Of a stretch of DNA of 64,000 nt, positions 52,098-60,074 are shown piece by piece (within the stretch, counting starts at the first letter, position 1; the number at the start of each line of letters is the position of its first letter). Under the pieces are notes generated by a model, which did not search any database, was not told the DNA's origin, and saw only the letters and a program-made list of their open reading frames with translations. This DNA is from Gracilimonas halophila. GTDB taxonomy: Bacteria; Bacteroidota; Rhodothermia; Balneolales; Balneolaceae. A program made the translations under genes and the position numbers. The stretch is from NCBI RefSeq assembly GCF_042684365.1, contig NZ_JBHULI010000003.1:124001-188000 (forward strand), given 5' to 3'.

Positions 52098-52721
52098 CTA
52101 GAACTTAGGATTATCTTTCAACAGGTGGCTAAACTCTTTCTTGAACTTTGCGATCTTGGGAGCGATCACTATTGAACAATATCCGGCATTAGGGTTATTT
52201 TCAAAGTAATTCTGGTGATAATTTTCAGCTACATAATAATTTTCAAGCGGCTGTATCTTGGTCACGATCGGGTCTTCCCAAAGATCAGACTCATCCGTTC
52301 TTTTCAGCGATTTTTCAGCAATCTCTTTCTGTTCTTCATTGTGATAGAAGATCACTGAGCGATATTGTGGCCCAATATCATTTCCTTGTCGATTTAAGGT
52401 AGTAGGATTGTGTGTATGCCAAAGTACTTCCAGCAATTCTTCATAAGAGATCACTTCCGGGTCAAAATAAAGACGCGCTACTTCGGCATGCCCCGTTCTA
52501 CCGCTGGTAACTTCTTTGTATGATGGGTTTTCAACATGTCCACCGGAATATCCGGATTCTACACGCTCAACACCTTCTACAATTTCATATACTGCTTCTA
52601 CGCACCAGAAACATCCGGCACCAAAAGTTGCTTGTTCCAAATTTTTCTCCGTTTGTTGTGCAAATAATGAGGTTGTTCCGAGACCCAATATGAGTCCTAA
52701 TATTGATAATAATTTTATCAT
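52098..52721 (-). CDS. msrA: Exported peptide-methionine (S)-S-oxide reductase
   Basis: Repairs oxidised methionine. A signal peptide (MIKLLSILGLILGLGTTSLFAQ) sends it to the periplasm. The catalytic motif GAGCFWCVEAVYE is intact, followed by VESGYSGGHVENPSYKEVTSG, HTHNPTTLNRQGNDIGPQYRS and a C-terminal NPNAGYCSIVIAPKI. No MsrB domain is fused and no msrB is adjacent. Length 207 including the signal. Confidence 0.95.
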   Translation of the reverse strand: MIKLLSILGLILGLGTTSLFAQQTEKNLEQATFGAGCFWCVEAVYEIVEGVERVESGYSGGHVENPSYKEVTSGRTGHAEVARLYFDPEVISYEELLEVLWHTHNPTTLNRQGNDIGPQYRSVIFYHNEEQKEIAEKSLKRTDESDLWEDPIVTKIQPLENYYVAENYHQNYFENNPNAGYCSIVIAPKIAKFKKEFSHLLKDNPKF

Positions 52722-52908
52722 AATCTCGATCTTAAATATTATTTCTAACTCAAAATAGCTTTAAGTCAGGATTGTTTACAACAAGTGTTTGGTGTGATTT
52801 CGTTTCTTCTGAAATAGTCACCCATTATCAATTACGCGTTTTTCAAGACAACGGATTGGATACAAGAATTATGGTGGAGTTATTTATTCATTGAATGAGG
52901 ATGTTTCC

Positions 52909-52948
52909 CTGCCCGTAGAGACGCGATGCATTGGGTCTCTACGGGCAG
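52909..52948. repeat. REP palindrome left of RAYT2
   Basis: CTGCCCGTAGAGAC (52909-52922) and its exact complement (52935-52948) enclose the 12-nt tip GCGATGCATTGG. The foot GTAGAGAC is shared with the palindrome inside RAYT2 and the one at 54756. The rest of the 52722-53021 spacer is AT-rich with no gene. Confidence 0.9.
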
Positions 52949-53021
52949 TGATAATTACAATTTGATATAATGATTGAAGGAGATTATAATCTTGAGACAG
53001 AACAAGAGAATCGGGTAATCA

Positions 53022-53597
53022 ATGTCAAAATTTCGGGGCAAATATAGATTCAAGTCTAACCGGTGGGAATATTGGGATTACAAAAATCCCGGAGCCTATT
53101 TTATTACGATTTGTACGAAGAATAAAGAACATTTTTTTGGTGAAATAGAGAAAGGAAGAATGGTATTAAATCAGATTGGATCCATTGCTGAATCTGAATG
53201 GAAGAAAACTCCGAAGATCCGTAAAGATATGAATATTACATTGGGAGAATATGTGATCATGCCGGATCATATACATGGGATCATTATTATTGGGAATAAT
53301 GAATTTAATACGAAAGAATCAAAACCCAACCCTGGTAGAGACACGATGCATCGTGTCTCTACCGGGGTTGATCTTGAAACTGATTCGCAAAAACGGTTTG
53401 GTCCCCAAAGAAAAAATTTGGCTTCCATAATGAGGGGTTATAAATCTTCAGTGACTATTCAAGGTAGAAGGTTAAATTCTGAATTTTGTTGGCAGCCAAA
53501 TTACCATGATCGGGTAATAAGAGATTATGAGGAGTATGAGCTAATTGCTGAGTATATCTTAGATAACATAAGGTGTTGGAAGATTGATTTAAAATGA
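53022..53597 (+). CDS. REP-associated tyrosine transposase (RAYT2, Y1/TnpA-REP family)
   Basis: A 191-residue HUH single-strand nuclease related to RAYT1 (38763). HUH motif VIMPDHIHGI gives His83 and His85. NPGAYFITICTKNKEHFFGE, LASIMRGYKSSVT and PNYHDRVIRDYEEYEL (likely catalytic Tyr161) complete the family pattern. Residues 105-114 are encoded by a perfect 30-bp palindrome of its cognate REP type. It appears intact. The two RAYTs differ widely in sequence and recognise different REP feet, so they are separate lineages. Confidence 0.93.
   Translation: MSKFRGKYRFKSNRWEYWDYKNPGAYFITICTKNKEHFFGEIEKGRMVLNQIGSIAESEWKKTPKIRKDMNITLGEYVIMPDHIHGIIIIGNNEFNTKESKPNPGRDTMHRVSTGVDLETDSQKRFGPQRKNLASIMRGYKSSVTIQGRRLNSEFCWQPNYHDRVIRDYEEYELIAEYILDNIRCWKIDLK
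53334..53363 (+). repeat. Perfect 30-bp REP palindrome inside the RAYT2 coding sequence
   Basis: GGTAGAGACACGATG (53334-53348) is followed directly by its complement (53349-53363), starting on a codon boundary and encoding GRDTMHRVST. Flanking AACCC/GGGTT (53328-53332/53365-53369) extends the pairing with one G-T mismatch between. Confidence 0.94.
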
Positions 53598-53625
53598 TCG
53601 TTGGTTTTTTGAACCCTGTCAAGGG

Positions 53626-54672
53626 TTAATTTTTTAAATCAGCCTTCCCAACAATACCATAGTTCCATGATGTGAAGTAAACTTCTTCATTGTCAAAATC
53701 GATATCAAAATCGTATACAGTTGTACTATCGGGTAATGTATAAATGGTTCTCATTTCGCCATTATGGTCAAGCTTAACGAATTGCTGTATTCTTTTCAGT
53801 GAGCTTGAAGTTAAGATATATATGCCCTGTTCATAAGGCTTAAATTCTAAAATGTAAGTTATTCCAGGCATTGACCTTGGGTTCTTATGAGTTTTTGCCC
53901 TTTCAACTGCTCGATTAAATATTTCATCATTGAATGTAAGTTCAACTTTTTCATTCCAAACCAAGTTACCTGAAAGATCATATTTACTCATTTCACTATA
54001 CCCTTCAAAAAACGCATAAATATATTTTCCGTCAGATCGAAGCTTAACCTTATTTTTGTAAAAGTCGGGTATTTCACCTGTTTTCAGCTGGTTTTTATTT
54101 TTCTGCATATCTATGCGCCCTTGTCTCTTAAGCCGAGTCTCTCCAAATTGAAGCTTATAATCTGAAGTAAGGCTTTGAATCCGAAATAAAGAATCTTCGA
54201 GTCCATCAAGACCAACTACATAAAGGCTGTCATTAATTAGAGCTAAATCTTTATTGAAGACATCTTTTGGCAAAGTATGACTATTTAAAAAATTACTCAG
54301 GGTATCAAAAACTGAAATTTTATACAGGTGATTATCGAATACGATAATTTGGCTGTTTAATTCAAATATATCATTGATGTTTAGAAACTCACCGGGCCCT
54401 CGTCCTTCTCTCCCGAAAACAAAGTTTATATTTCCATTTTTATTCAAGGAAGTAATTTTGTCAGTTCCGTAATCGGAAACAAGGATTTGCCCACCATCTA
54501 AAATTTCTACATCTGTGGGTTGTGCGATATTATGGGAATCAAATTCGGTAAAAGTGTATAGAGTATCGATCTTGATCAATTCAGGTTCAGCTTGTTCGGT
54601 AGTTTCTTTTTCTGTACACCCGATAGAAATGATCATCAATACCAAAATTGGAGAGATGAATTTAGAAAGCAT
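53626..54672 (-). CDS. Six-bladed beta-propeller lipoprotein
   Basis: Begins at ATG 54672 (an ATG two codons upstream is also possible) with a lipoprotein signal (FISPILVLMIISIGCTEKET). The mature part has propeller-like repeats: FDSHNIAQPTDVEILDGGQILVSDYGTDKITSLNKNGNINFVFG, FGREGRGPGEFLNINDIFEL, IIVFDNHLYKISVFD, and YDLSGNLVWNEKV. This is the 6-bladed/NHL-like family abundant in Balneolota and Bacteroidota, function generally unknown. It lies between RAYT2 and a 46-bp REP palindrome. Confidence 0.85.
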   Translation of the reverse strand: MLSKFISPILVLMIISIGCTEKETTEQAEPELIKIDTLYTFTEFDSHNIAQPTDVEILDGGQILVSDYGTDKITSLNKNGNINFVFGREGRGPGEFLNINDIFELNSQIIVFDNHLYKISVFDTLSNFLNSHTLPKDVFNKDLALINDSLYVVGLDGLEDSLFRIQSLTSDYKLQFGETRLKRQGRIDMQKNKNQLKTGEIPDFYKNKVKLRSDGKYIYAFFEGYSEMSKYDLSGNLVWNEKVELTFNDEIFNRAVERAKTHKNPRSMPGITYILEFKPYEQGIYILTSSSLKRIQQFVKLDHNGEMRTIYTLPDSTTVYDFDIDFDNEEVYFTSWNYGIVGKADLKN

Positions 54673-54755
54673 GATCAATGAGTTAGTATATTACTAATTA
54701 AATAGTATTTACTTGTTTTGATTGATAATGTCAAGAAGGAGAAAGGTTGTATCTG

Positions 54756-54801
54756 CCCAGCCCCGTAGAGACGCGATGCATCGCGTCTCTACGGGGCTGG
54801 G
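54756..54801. repeat. Perfect 46-bp REP palindrome
   Basis: CCCAGCCCCGTAGAGACGCG (54756-54775) continues with ATG to 54778 and is mirrored exactly to 54801, with no loop. The core GTAGAGACGCGATG... matches the left REP at 52909 and the RAYT2 internal palindrome. As DNA it could extrude as a cruciform. Confidence 0.93.
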
Positions 54802-54843
54802 GGATTAATGAATGAAAATGACCAGAAGAATAATCAAACAAAA

Positions 54844-54873
54844 AAGCCCGTCTCCTAAATAAGAAACGGGCTT
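54844..54873 (-). terminator. Intrinsic terminator of tRNA-Leu
   Basis: Read leftwards: AAGCCCGT, 14-nt loop, ACGGGCTT, then TTTTTT-like run to about 54838. It starts 10 nt after the tRNA 3' end. Confidence 0.85.
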
Positions 54874-54883
54874 AATTATTAAG

Positions 54884-54967
54884 TGCTCACGAGAGGAATC
54901 GAACCTCCACGGCCGTTAGGCCATACGCCCCTCAAGCGCACGCGTCTACCAGTTCCGCCACGTGAGC
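54884..54967 (-). tRNA. tRNA-Leu(GAG)
   Basis: On the minus strand: acceptor GCTCACG pairs with CGTGAGC, the D arm has GAACTGGTAGA, the anticodon loop TTGAGGG (stem TGCGC/GCGTA) shows anticodon GAG, a long variable arm (GGCC...GGCC) marks a class II tRNA, and the T arm is GGAGG-TTCGATT-CCTCT. Reads CUC/CUU leucine codons. The 3' CCA is not encoded (A then CTT). Confidence 0.95.
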
Positions 54968-54987
54968 ATTGGTAATTGGAAGGGCGA

Positions 54988-55019
54988 CAAAGATAGCGTT
55001 TTTAGTTCTCAAAATTCAA
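54988..55019 (-). promoter_or_regulatory. Bacteroidota-type promoter of tRNA-Leu
   Basis: On the minus strand TTG (55019-55017), a 21-nt spacer and TATCTTTG (54995-54988), an exact TAnnTTTG match. The mature tRNA begins 21 nt downstream. Confidence 0.75.
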
Positions 55020-55031
55020 TGGTTTCCATAA

Positions 55032-55063
55032 AAAAACCCATCCAAATTAATGAATGGGTTTTT
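55032..55063 (-). terminator. Intrinsic terminator downstream of the TPR/dnaA-side gene run
   Basis: AAAAACCCAT (55032-55041) and its complement (55054-55063) form a 10-bp hairpin with A/T runs on both sides. It lies 87 bp after the stop of the leftward TPR gene and just upstream of the tRNA promoter. Confidence 0.8.
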
Positions 55064-55149
55064 CTGAGTGTACATCCGTTCAGATATACTTCAAGCTTAG
55101 GCGAATTGCTCTTCTTCAACAGTGAGACGAGCCTGCCAAGCCAATAGTT

Positions 55150-55698
55150 TTATTCTTCTGTTTCCAGCTGTCGCTTAGCGTATTCGTTATCAGGATCGAT
55201 CTTGAGAGCTTGTTCGTAATAGGTCCGCGCTTTATCAGGTTGGCCGCCTTTGTTGATCATGTCTCCCATAAGAATCCAGTTCTCAGCATCTTTGGGATCT
55301 TCCTTGATACGGTTAATAAGATAAGGAATAGCTTCCTGTCCGCGATCCGTCATCAGCATCAGCATAACTTTATTCCGGTGTGCAGCTGAAGTATCATTAA
55401 TTTCAATGGCTTTGTCGAAATCCTCTTCGGCTTCTTTAAGCTTTTCGAGCTGCATCCTCACATTTCCTCTAAGGTTGTAATAAGGAGCATTGTCATCAGA
55501 CAATTCCAAAGCCTTTTCAATGGCTTTCATACTGATGTCCCATTGGTTGAGTTGCTGCATAACCAACGCTTCAAGGTAAAAAGCCTCATGAGAATCAGGT
55601 TGCTCCTCCTGTAATTCTCTCGCTACATCCAGAGCGTAATCAATTTCCTTTTCTCGTAATAATTCAAATCCTTTATTCAGTTTCTCTTCGAAATTCAT
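55150..55698 (-). CDS. Cytoplasmic TPR-repeat protein
   Basis: A 182-residue protein built of four or five TPR units: FELLREKEIDYALDVARELQEEQPDSHEAF, MKAIEKALELSDDNAPYYNLRGNVRM, EEDFDKAIEINDTSAAHRN, AENWILMGDMINKGGQPDKA and YYEQALKIDPDNEYAK. No signal peptide, so it is likely a cytoplasmic interaction module; partner unknown. It follows the small membrane protein gene by 9 bp in the leftward run from dnaA. Confidence 0.88.
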   Translation of the reverse strand: MNFEEKLNKGFELLREKEIDYALDVARELQEEQPDSHEAFYLEALVMQQLNQWDISMKAIEKALELSDDNAPYYNLRGNVRMQLEKLKEAEEDFDKAIEINDTSAAHRNKVMLMLMTDRGQEAIPYLINRIKEDPKDAENWILMGDMINKGGQPDKARTYYEQALKIDPDNEYAKRQLETEE

Positions 55699-55707
55699 GG
55701 AGTCTCT

Positions 55708-55896
55708 TTATTTGTCTTTATTTGAAAGGTCTTCGTATTCCGCTTCTTCAATTTCATCGATATTATTGCGCGGGTTTCCAGATCCGCTTTTAAAGGGATC
55801 AAAGTTCTTTTGACGCTTATTGGAAGGTAAGAACAATCGGTTGATATATCTCACCAAAAAGAAAAACACGATGGTAAAAAATATAAACTTAAGCAT
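55708..55896 (-). CDS. Small single-span membrane protein
   Basis: A 62-residue protein: one N-terminal hydrophobic helix (MLKFIFFTIVFFFLVRYINR), then a basic stretch (PSNKRQKNFDPF) and an acidic tail (NNIDEIEEAEYEDLSNKDK). The layout resembles short DUF4834-like proteins of Bacteroidota. It is tightly spaced between the kinase (5 bp) and TPR (9 bp) genes, supporting that it is a real gene. Function unknown. Confidence 0.75.
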   Translation of the reverse strand: MLKFIFFTIVFFFLVRYINRLFLPSNKRQKNFDPFKSGSGNPRNNIDEIEEAEYEDLSNKDK

Positions 55897-55901
55897 AATG
55901 C

Positions 55902-56543
55902 TTATGGTGCAATGTGAATGTGGGTGTTGGTACGAACCGGTTTATCAAAGATCTGTTCTTCGATATAACTCAGGTGCTCTTTATTATTCACAAAATCTAT
56001 CTCCGTAGCATTCAGAATAATAAGGGGAGCCCGGCTGTAATGGTGAAAAAAGTGGTTGTAGGCATCATTGAGTTCTTTGAGATACTCCGGTGTAATATTA
56101 CGTTCATAATCTCTGCCTCTATTCTCAATATTTTCCATTAATCGCTCAACCGAGGATTGAATGTAAATGATCAGATCAGGTTGAGCGGCAATCCCAGTCA
56201 TGATGCTAAATATGTTATCGTACAAGGCCATTTCATCCTGATCGAGATTGAGCCGCGCAAAAATTCGATCTTTATCAAAAATATAATCGGAGATGGTCAA
56301 TTGATGAAACAGATCCTGACTCATCATATTCTGCTGTTGCTTAAACCTGCTCGCTAAAAAAGCCAGTTGAGTTTGAAAGGCATACCGCTCACGGTCTTCA
56401 TAAAATTTTGGGAGGAAAGGATTGTCTTCAAATTCCTCTAAAACCAAACGGGCGTTCCTGCGCTCAGCTAATAAGGAAGCCAGTGAGGTTTTACCGGCTC
56501 CTATCACACCTTCAATCGCAATAAAATCATATGGGTTGGGCAT
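55902..56543 (-). CDS. Deoxynucleoside kinase
   Basis: Salvages deoxynucleosides by phosphorylation. P-loop FIAIEGVIGAGKTSLASLLAE (about residues 7-27), EEFEDNPFLPKFYEDRERYAFQTQLAFLASRF with the substrate-binding Glu and Gln, SDYIFDKDRIFA (DR-S-like motif), and RGRDYERNITPEYLKELNDAY with the lid arginines. The 213 residues match the dCK/dGK-type family of Bacteroidota. Exact nucleoside preference cannot be read. It follows folK by 3 bp. Confidence 0.93.
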   Translation of the reverse strand: MPNPYDFIAIEGVIGAGKTSLASLLAERRNARLVLEEFEDNPFLPKFYEDRERYAFQTQLAFLASRFKQQQNMMSQDLFHQLTISDYIFDKDRIFARLNLDQDEMALYDNIFSIMTGIAAQPDLIIYIQSSVERLMENIENRGRDYERNITPEYLKELNDAYNHFFHHYSRAPLIILNATEIDFVNNKEHLSYIEEQIFDKPVRTNTHIHIAP

Positions 56544-56546
56544 CAG

Positions 56547-57035
56547 CTACCAGTTCAATGTTGTTTTATCAATTTCGAGAAGCGGCGCCTGCTCAATTAG
56601 ATCATCCACATGCTGAGCGGAAACGGGATCGTGCCAATCGGGTAAAACCTCTTTTAATGGCAACAGAACAAATAAACGCCGACTATATTCCTGATGGGGA
56701 ATGATAAGGCTATCTGTTTCAATGACCAAGTTATCCCAGGCAATTATATCCAGATCTAATGTGCGGGCGGTCCATTTTGGATAACGGGAAGGTCGTCCTT
56801 GTTTCTTTTCCTGCTCCTTGAGCCGTTCAAAGAGTTCTTCAGGATCCAGAGAAGTCTCAAGTATGGCTACCGAATTTAGAAAGTCATTTTCTGATGGTCC
56901 CACAGGTTCCGAGCGGTAGATAGAAGACTTAATAACTTCCTCATCTGAAATCTCTTCCAGGAAATTCCCTGCTTCTTTAAGTTGTTGATGAGGATCATTC
57001 AGGTTAGAACCCAGGGCAACCACTACGCGGGCCAT
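56547..57035 (-). CDS. folK: 2-amino-4-hydroxy-6-hydroxymethyldihydropteridine diphosphokinase
   Basis: Adds pyrophosphate to the pterin in folate synthesis. Motifs: VVALGSNLNDPHQQL, SSIYRSEPVG, DFLNSVAILETSLDPEELFERLKEQEKKQGR, and TARTLDLDIIAWD with the Mg-binding Asp pair, then IPHQEYSRRLFVLLPL. The 162 residues are usual. It overlaps folB by 13 bp, so the two folate steps are coupled. Confidence 0.95.
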   Translation of the reverse strand: MARVVVALGSNLNDPHQQLKEAGNFLEEISDEEVIKSSIYRSEPVGPSENDFLNSVAILETSLDPEELFERLKEQEKKQGRPSRYPKWTARTLDLDIIAWDNLVIETDSLIIPHQEYSRRLFVLLPLKEVLPDWHDPVSAQHVDDLIEQAPLLEIDKTTLNW

Positions 57036-57382
57036 GACATCCTCGCTTCAGTATATGCAGTTTGGGATGAGAGGGGAGGGTTTAATTTCCGAACAATAAC
57101 TTCAAACTTAGTTTGATCCGGGAAAGAAGCTTCAATTTCAGAACCTATTTTAAAACAAAGGTGCTCAATAAGATCTACGGAAGCTCCGTGCATCACATCA
57201 GAAGCGATGGTATGGATCTTAGTGTAATCGATGGCATCGGAAAGTTGATCGGATTTTCCCGCCAATGAAAGGTCCGTGGAAAAGATAACATCAATCTCAA
57301 AATCATTACCCTCTTTCTTTTCATGTTCATGCACTCCGTGAAATGCTCTGAACTTCATCCCTTTGATGGTGAGGGTATCCAT
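57023..57382 (-). CDS. folB: Dihydroneopterin aldolase
   Basis: Cleaves dihydroneopterin to the hydroxymethyl-pterin used by FolK. MKFRAFHGVHEHEKKEGNDFEIDV at 9-32 with the conserved Glu, DAIDYTKIHTIASDVM, and LIEHLCFKIGSEI are typical. 119 residues. It starts 3 bp after dnaA ends, so dnaA-folB-folK-kinase form one leftward unit. The catalytic Lys appears in VIVRKLNPPL. Confidence 0.95.
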   Translation of the reverse strand: MDTLTIKGMKFRAFHGVHEHEKKEGNDFEIDVIFSTDLSLAGKSDQLSDAIDYTKIHTIASDVMHGASVDLIEHLCFKIGSEIEASFPDQTKFEVIVRKLNPPLSSQTAYTEARMSWPA

Positions 57383-57385
57383 GAA

Positions 57386-58831
57386 TTAGAGGCTGGCTAC
57401 TTCTATTCGCTGATGAAGTTCCTCAACCATCCGCTTGTGTTTGGCACTGGTTGATACACGTTCTTCCACTGTTGAAATAGCATGAATTACGGTAGAGTGA
57501 TCGCGTCCACCAAAATGTAAACCAATGGTTTTTAAACTGGACTTGGTGAACTTCTTGGAGAGATACATGGCGATCTGCCGTGCTTCCACAATTTCTTGTT
57601 TCCGTGTTTTTTCCCGAACCTTATTGGTATCGATACCGAAATAATCACACACATAATTCTGGATCTGCTCTATAGAGATCTGTGTGTTTGAATCCTTTAC
57701 CATATCCTTTAAAACGCGCTTAGCCATCGCTAGGTCAATATCATCAATATTCTGAAGGGAAGCGTGAGCTAATAATTTGATGATAGCTCCCTCAAGGTCA
57801 CGTACGTTAGATTTAAAGTTATGAGCGATGAATTCAATGATCTGCGGATCGATCTCAATACCGTTGTCATTGGCTTTACGTTCAAGGATCGCATATCGCG
57901 TTTCATACTCCGGCATTTTTAGATCTGCGCTCAATCCCCAGCCAAACCGAGAGATCAGGCGTTCTTCAATATCAGGAACATCTTTGGGAGCGCGGTCACT
58001 GCTGAGAATGATCTGTTTTCCATCCTGATGGAGCGCATTAAAGATATGGAAGAATTCTTCCTGTGTTTTCTCTTTGCCGCTGAAGAACTGAATGTCATCT
58101 ACCATCAAAACATCGATGTTACGGTAGAACATGGAAAACTCACTGGCGCGGTTATTCCGGATTGCGTGAACAAATTCGTTGGTGAAAGCTTCGGAGGAGA
58201 TATAAAGCACAGACTTCTCATCCCCAAATTTTTCTTTGATCTTGTTGCCAATGCTTTGTACGAGGTGGGTTTTCCCAAGTCCGGTAGGCCCGTAAACAAA
58301 AAATGGGTTGAAGGAATTACTTCCCGGATTATCAGCAATGGCCATTGCTGCGGATCGGGCAAGTCTATTACAGTCTCCTTCAATAAATCGCTCAAAAACA
58401 TAATTATTATTCAGGTTTGAGTCGATCTTGGTCTTGCGGATTCCCGGGATCACAAAAGGATTTTCAATTCGGTCGGGTTGATACTCTGGGTATCCATTTG
58501 ACTCCTGTGGTTGCACGGGTCCCATTGGTCGCTGTGGCATTCTTACCGATCGGTTGTTTTCAAACTGATCAGATTTTTCCATTACTATAGAGTACTCAAG
58601 TTTTCCTTCGGGCCCGAGTACTTTTGCAAGTGTGGAGCGAAGCATATTATAGTAGTGCTCTTCAAGCCATTCATACCAAAACTGACTAGGCACTTGTACG
58701 GTAAGTGTATTGTCCTTCAAGGATACCGGCTTGATTGGTTCAAACCAAGATTTATACTTCTGATAACTGATGTTGTCTTTAATAATATCTAGGCAGTCTT
58801 CCCATGCCGATTCAACCGATAACTCGTGCAA
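57386..58831 (-). CDS. dnaA: Chromosomal replication initiator DnaA
   Basis: Opens the origin and loads the replisome. Domain I at 1-~85 (AWEDCLDIIKDNISYQKYKSWFEPIKPV), a Pro/Gln-rich linker to about 135, the AAA+ domain with Walker A FFVYGPTGLGKTHLVQSIG, Walker B VLMVDDIQFFSGK and box VII-like RLISRFGWGLSADL, and the DNA-binding domain with VREKTRKQEIVEARQIAMYLSKKF and GGRDHSTVIHA. The 481 residues are normal. Transcribed away from the putative oriC directly upstream. Confidence 0.98.
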   Translation of the reverse strand: MHELSVESAWEDCLDIIKDNISYQKYKSWFEPIKPVSLKDNTLTVQVPSQFWYEWLEEHYYNMLRSTLAKVLGPEGKLEYSIVMEKSDQFENNRSVRMPQRPMGPVQPQESNGYPEYQPDRIENPFVIPGIRKTKIDSNLNNNYVFERFIEGDCNRLARSAAMAIADNPGSNSFNPFFVYGPTGLGKTHLVQSIGNKIKEKFGDEKSVLYISSEAFTNEFVHAIRNNRASEFSMFYRNIDVLMVDDIQFFSGKEKTQEEFFHIFNALHQDGKQIILSSDRAPKDVPDIEERLISRFGWGLSADLKMPEYETRYAILERKANDNGIEIDPQIIEFIAHNFKSNVRDLEGAIIKLLAHASLQNIDDIDLAMAKRVLKDMVKDSNTQISIEQIQNYVCDYFGIDTNKVREKTRKQEIVEARQIAMYLSKKFTKSSLKTIGLHFGGRDHSTVIHAISTVEERVSTSAKHKRMVEELHQRIEVASL

Positions 58832-59210
58832 TTTTCCAAATCCCCCTTACGGTAGTTAGCTTAAAAGTGTGAGATCAAACCAAAGCCAGTTATCCACAAA
58901 GATTTTTAAAACTCCGGCTTTGTACTGATTTGAAAATGGCAATTTATTGAGCACTTGTCAAACGGTGGTACATGTATTTTGCAAAAGTTATCCACATTGA
59001 CAAATTTAACTTAAAGTATTGCTGCTCAGCAGATTATGGATTTCTATAAATAATTCCTAATTACTGCTTGACACCCCTTAATATTGCCGTAACACTGAAT
59101 TGACCTTTATGAAACAAGGATTGTAAATTTTTGAAATTATTTTCCACAAGTTTTCCACATTATATAAAACCAATAAAATTTGTCGGATTATTGAAATTTT
59201 TGAGTAAGAA
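58832..59210. other. Putative chromosomal origin (oriC) with DnaA boxes
   Basis: The 379-bp gene-free, AT-rich spacer between dnaA and prmC holds two perfect DnaA boxes TTATCCACA (58890-58898 and 58988-58996) and two one-mismatch boxes TTTTCCACA (59140-59148 and 59151-59159), all in the same orientation. AT-rich blocks lie between (about 59000-59060) and after them (59120-59200) as candidate unwinding regions. Adjacency to dnaA, and recF 4.6 kb to the right, support an origin. dnaN is not in the window. Confidence 0.78.
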
Positions 59211-60071
59211 TCAAGGCTTTTTTGCTTTTAAAAATCGAGGCTTTTGACCGTAGTCATGCTTTACAATAGCTTCCCAATCGTGCTCCTGAAATATGTGAAG
59301 CACTTCCTGAGAATGATCTTCATGAAGTTCTAAAAAAACGGAGCCTTTTGTCTGCAAATATTTTGAGCACAGATCTTCAAGAGCTTGGTACATTTTTTGA
59401 GTTGACTCACAGAACAAAGCAAGTTCCGGTTCGTAGTTTTTCACCTCATCATCTAATGAATTTTTCTCATCGGGGTGAATGTATGGTGGGTTTGAAATAA
59501 TGAGATCAAACTTTTGATTCTCCAAAGACTCCGGATGGAACAGATCATCTTTATGAAAAGAAATATCTGTCTTATTGTACTCTGCATTTTTTTTTGCAAT
59601 GTCCAGAGCCTCTTGAGAGATCTCGGTTGCAAAAACTTCCCATCCCGGCCGGGCATGTTTTAAAGCAATAGGGATACACCCCGAACCGGTTCCGATATCA
59701 AGTACTTTTAATGAGTCAACGTCGCCATGGAGTTCGAGTATCCAATCCACTAACTGCTCAGTTTCTTGTCTGGGTATGAGAACTCCGGGCTGAACTTTGA
59801 TCTTGACGTGGTGAAAGTCAATTTCGCCGGTTATGTATTGGAGAGGTTCATGATTTGACCTGCGTTTAACCATAGGACGCAGCTCTTCCAACTCTGTTGA
59901 AGAAAGTGGGCGGTCATAAGCCAGATACAAGTCTAACCTTTTGATGGAAAGTACATGAGCCAATAACCATTCAATGCTAAATCGAGGTGATTTAACCTGT
60001 TTTTGCTCAAAGAAATCAGTAGCCCATTCCAGCATGCTAAGAACCGTCCAAACGGATGGAACTTTAGACAT
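59211..60071 (-). CDS. prmC: Release factor glutamine methyltransferase
   Basis: N5-methylates the GGQ glutamine of RF1 and RF2. The N-terminal helical domain (1-~75, SPRFSIEWLLAHVLSIKRLDLY) precedes the SAM-binding domain: GEIDFHHVKIKVQPGVLIPRQETEQLV, LKVLDIGTGSGCIPIALKH, and FDLIISNPPYIHPDEK with the NPPY catalytic motif, then LELHEDHSQEVLHIF. The 286 residues are standard. It follows the 128-residue gene by 3 bp. Confidence 0.95.
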   Translation of the reverse strand: MSKVPSVWTVLSMLEWATDFFEQKQVKSPRFSIEWLLAHVLSIKRLDLYLAYDRPLSSTELEELRPMVKRRSNHEPLQYITGEIDFHHVKIKVQPGVLIPRQETEQLVDWILELHGDVDSLKVLDIGTGSGCIPIALKHARPGWEVFATEISQEALDIAKKNAEYNKTDISFHKDDLFHPESLENQKFDLIISNPPYIHPDEKNSLDDEVKNYEPELALFCESTQKMYQALEDLCSKYLQTKGSVFLELHEDHSQEVLHIFQEHDWEAIVKHDYGQKPRFLKAKKP

Positions 60072-60074
60072 GGG

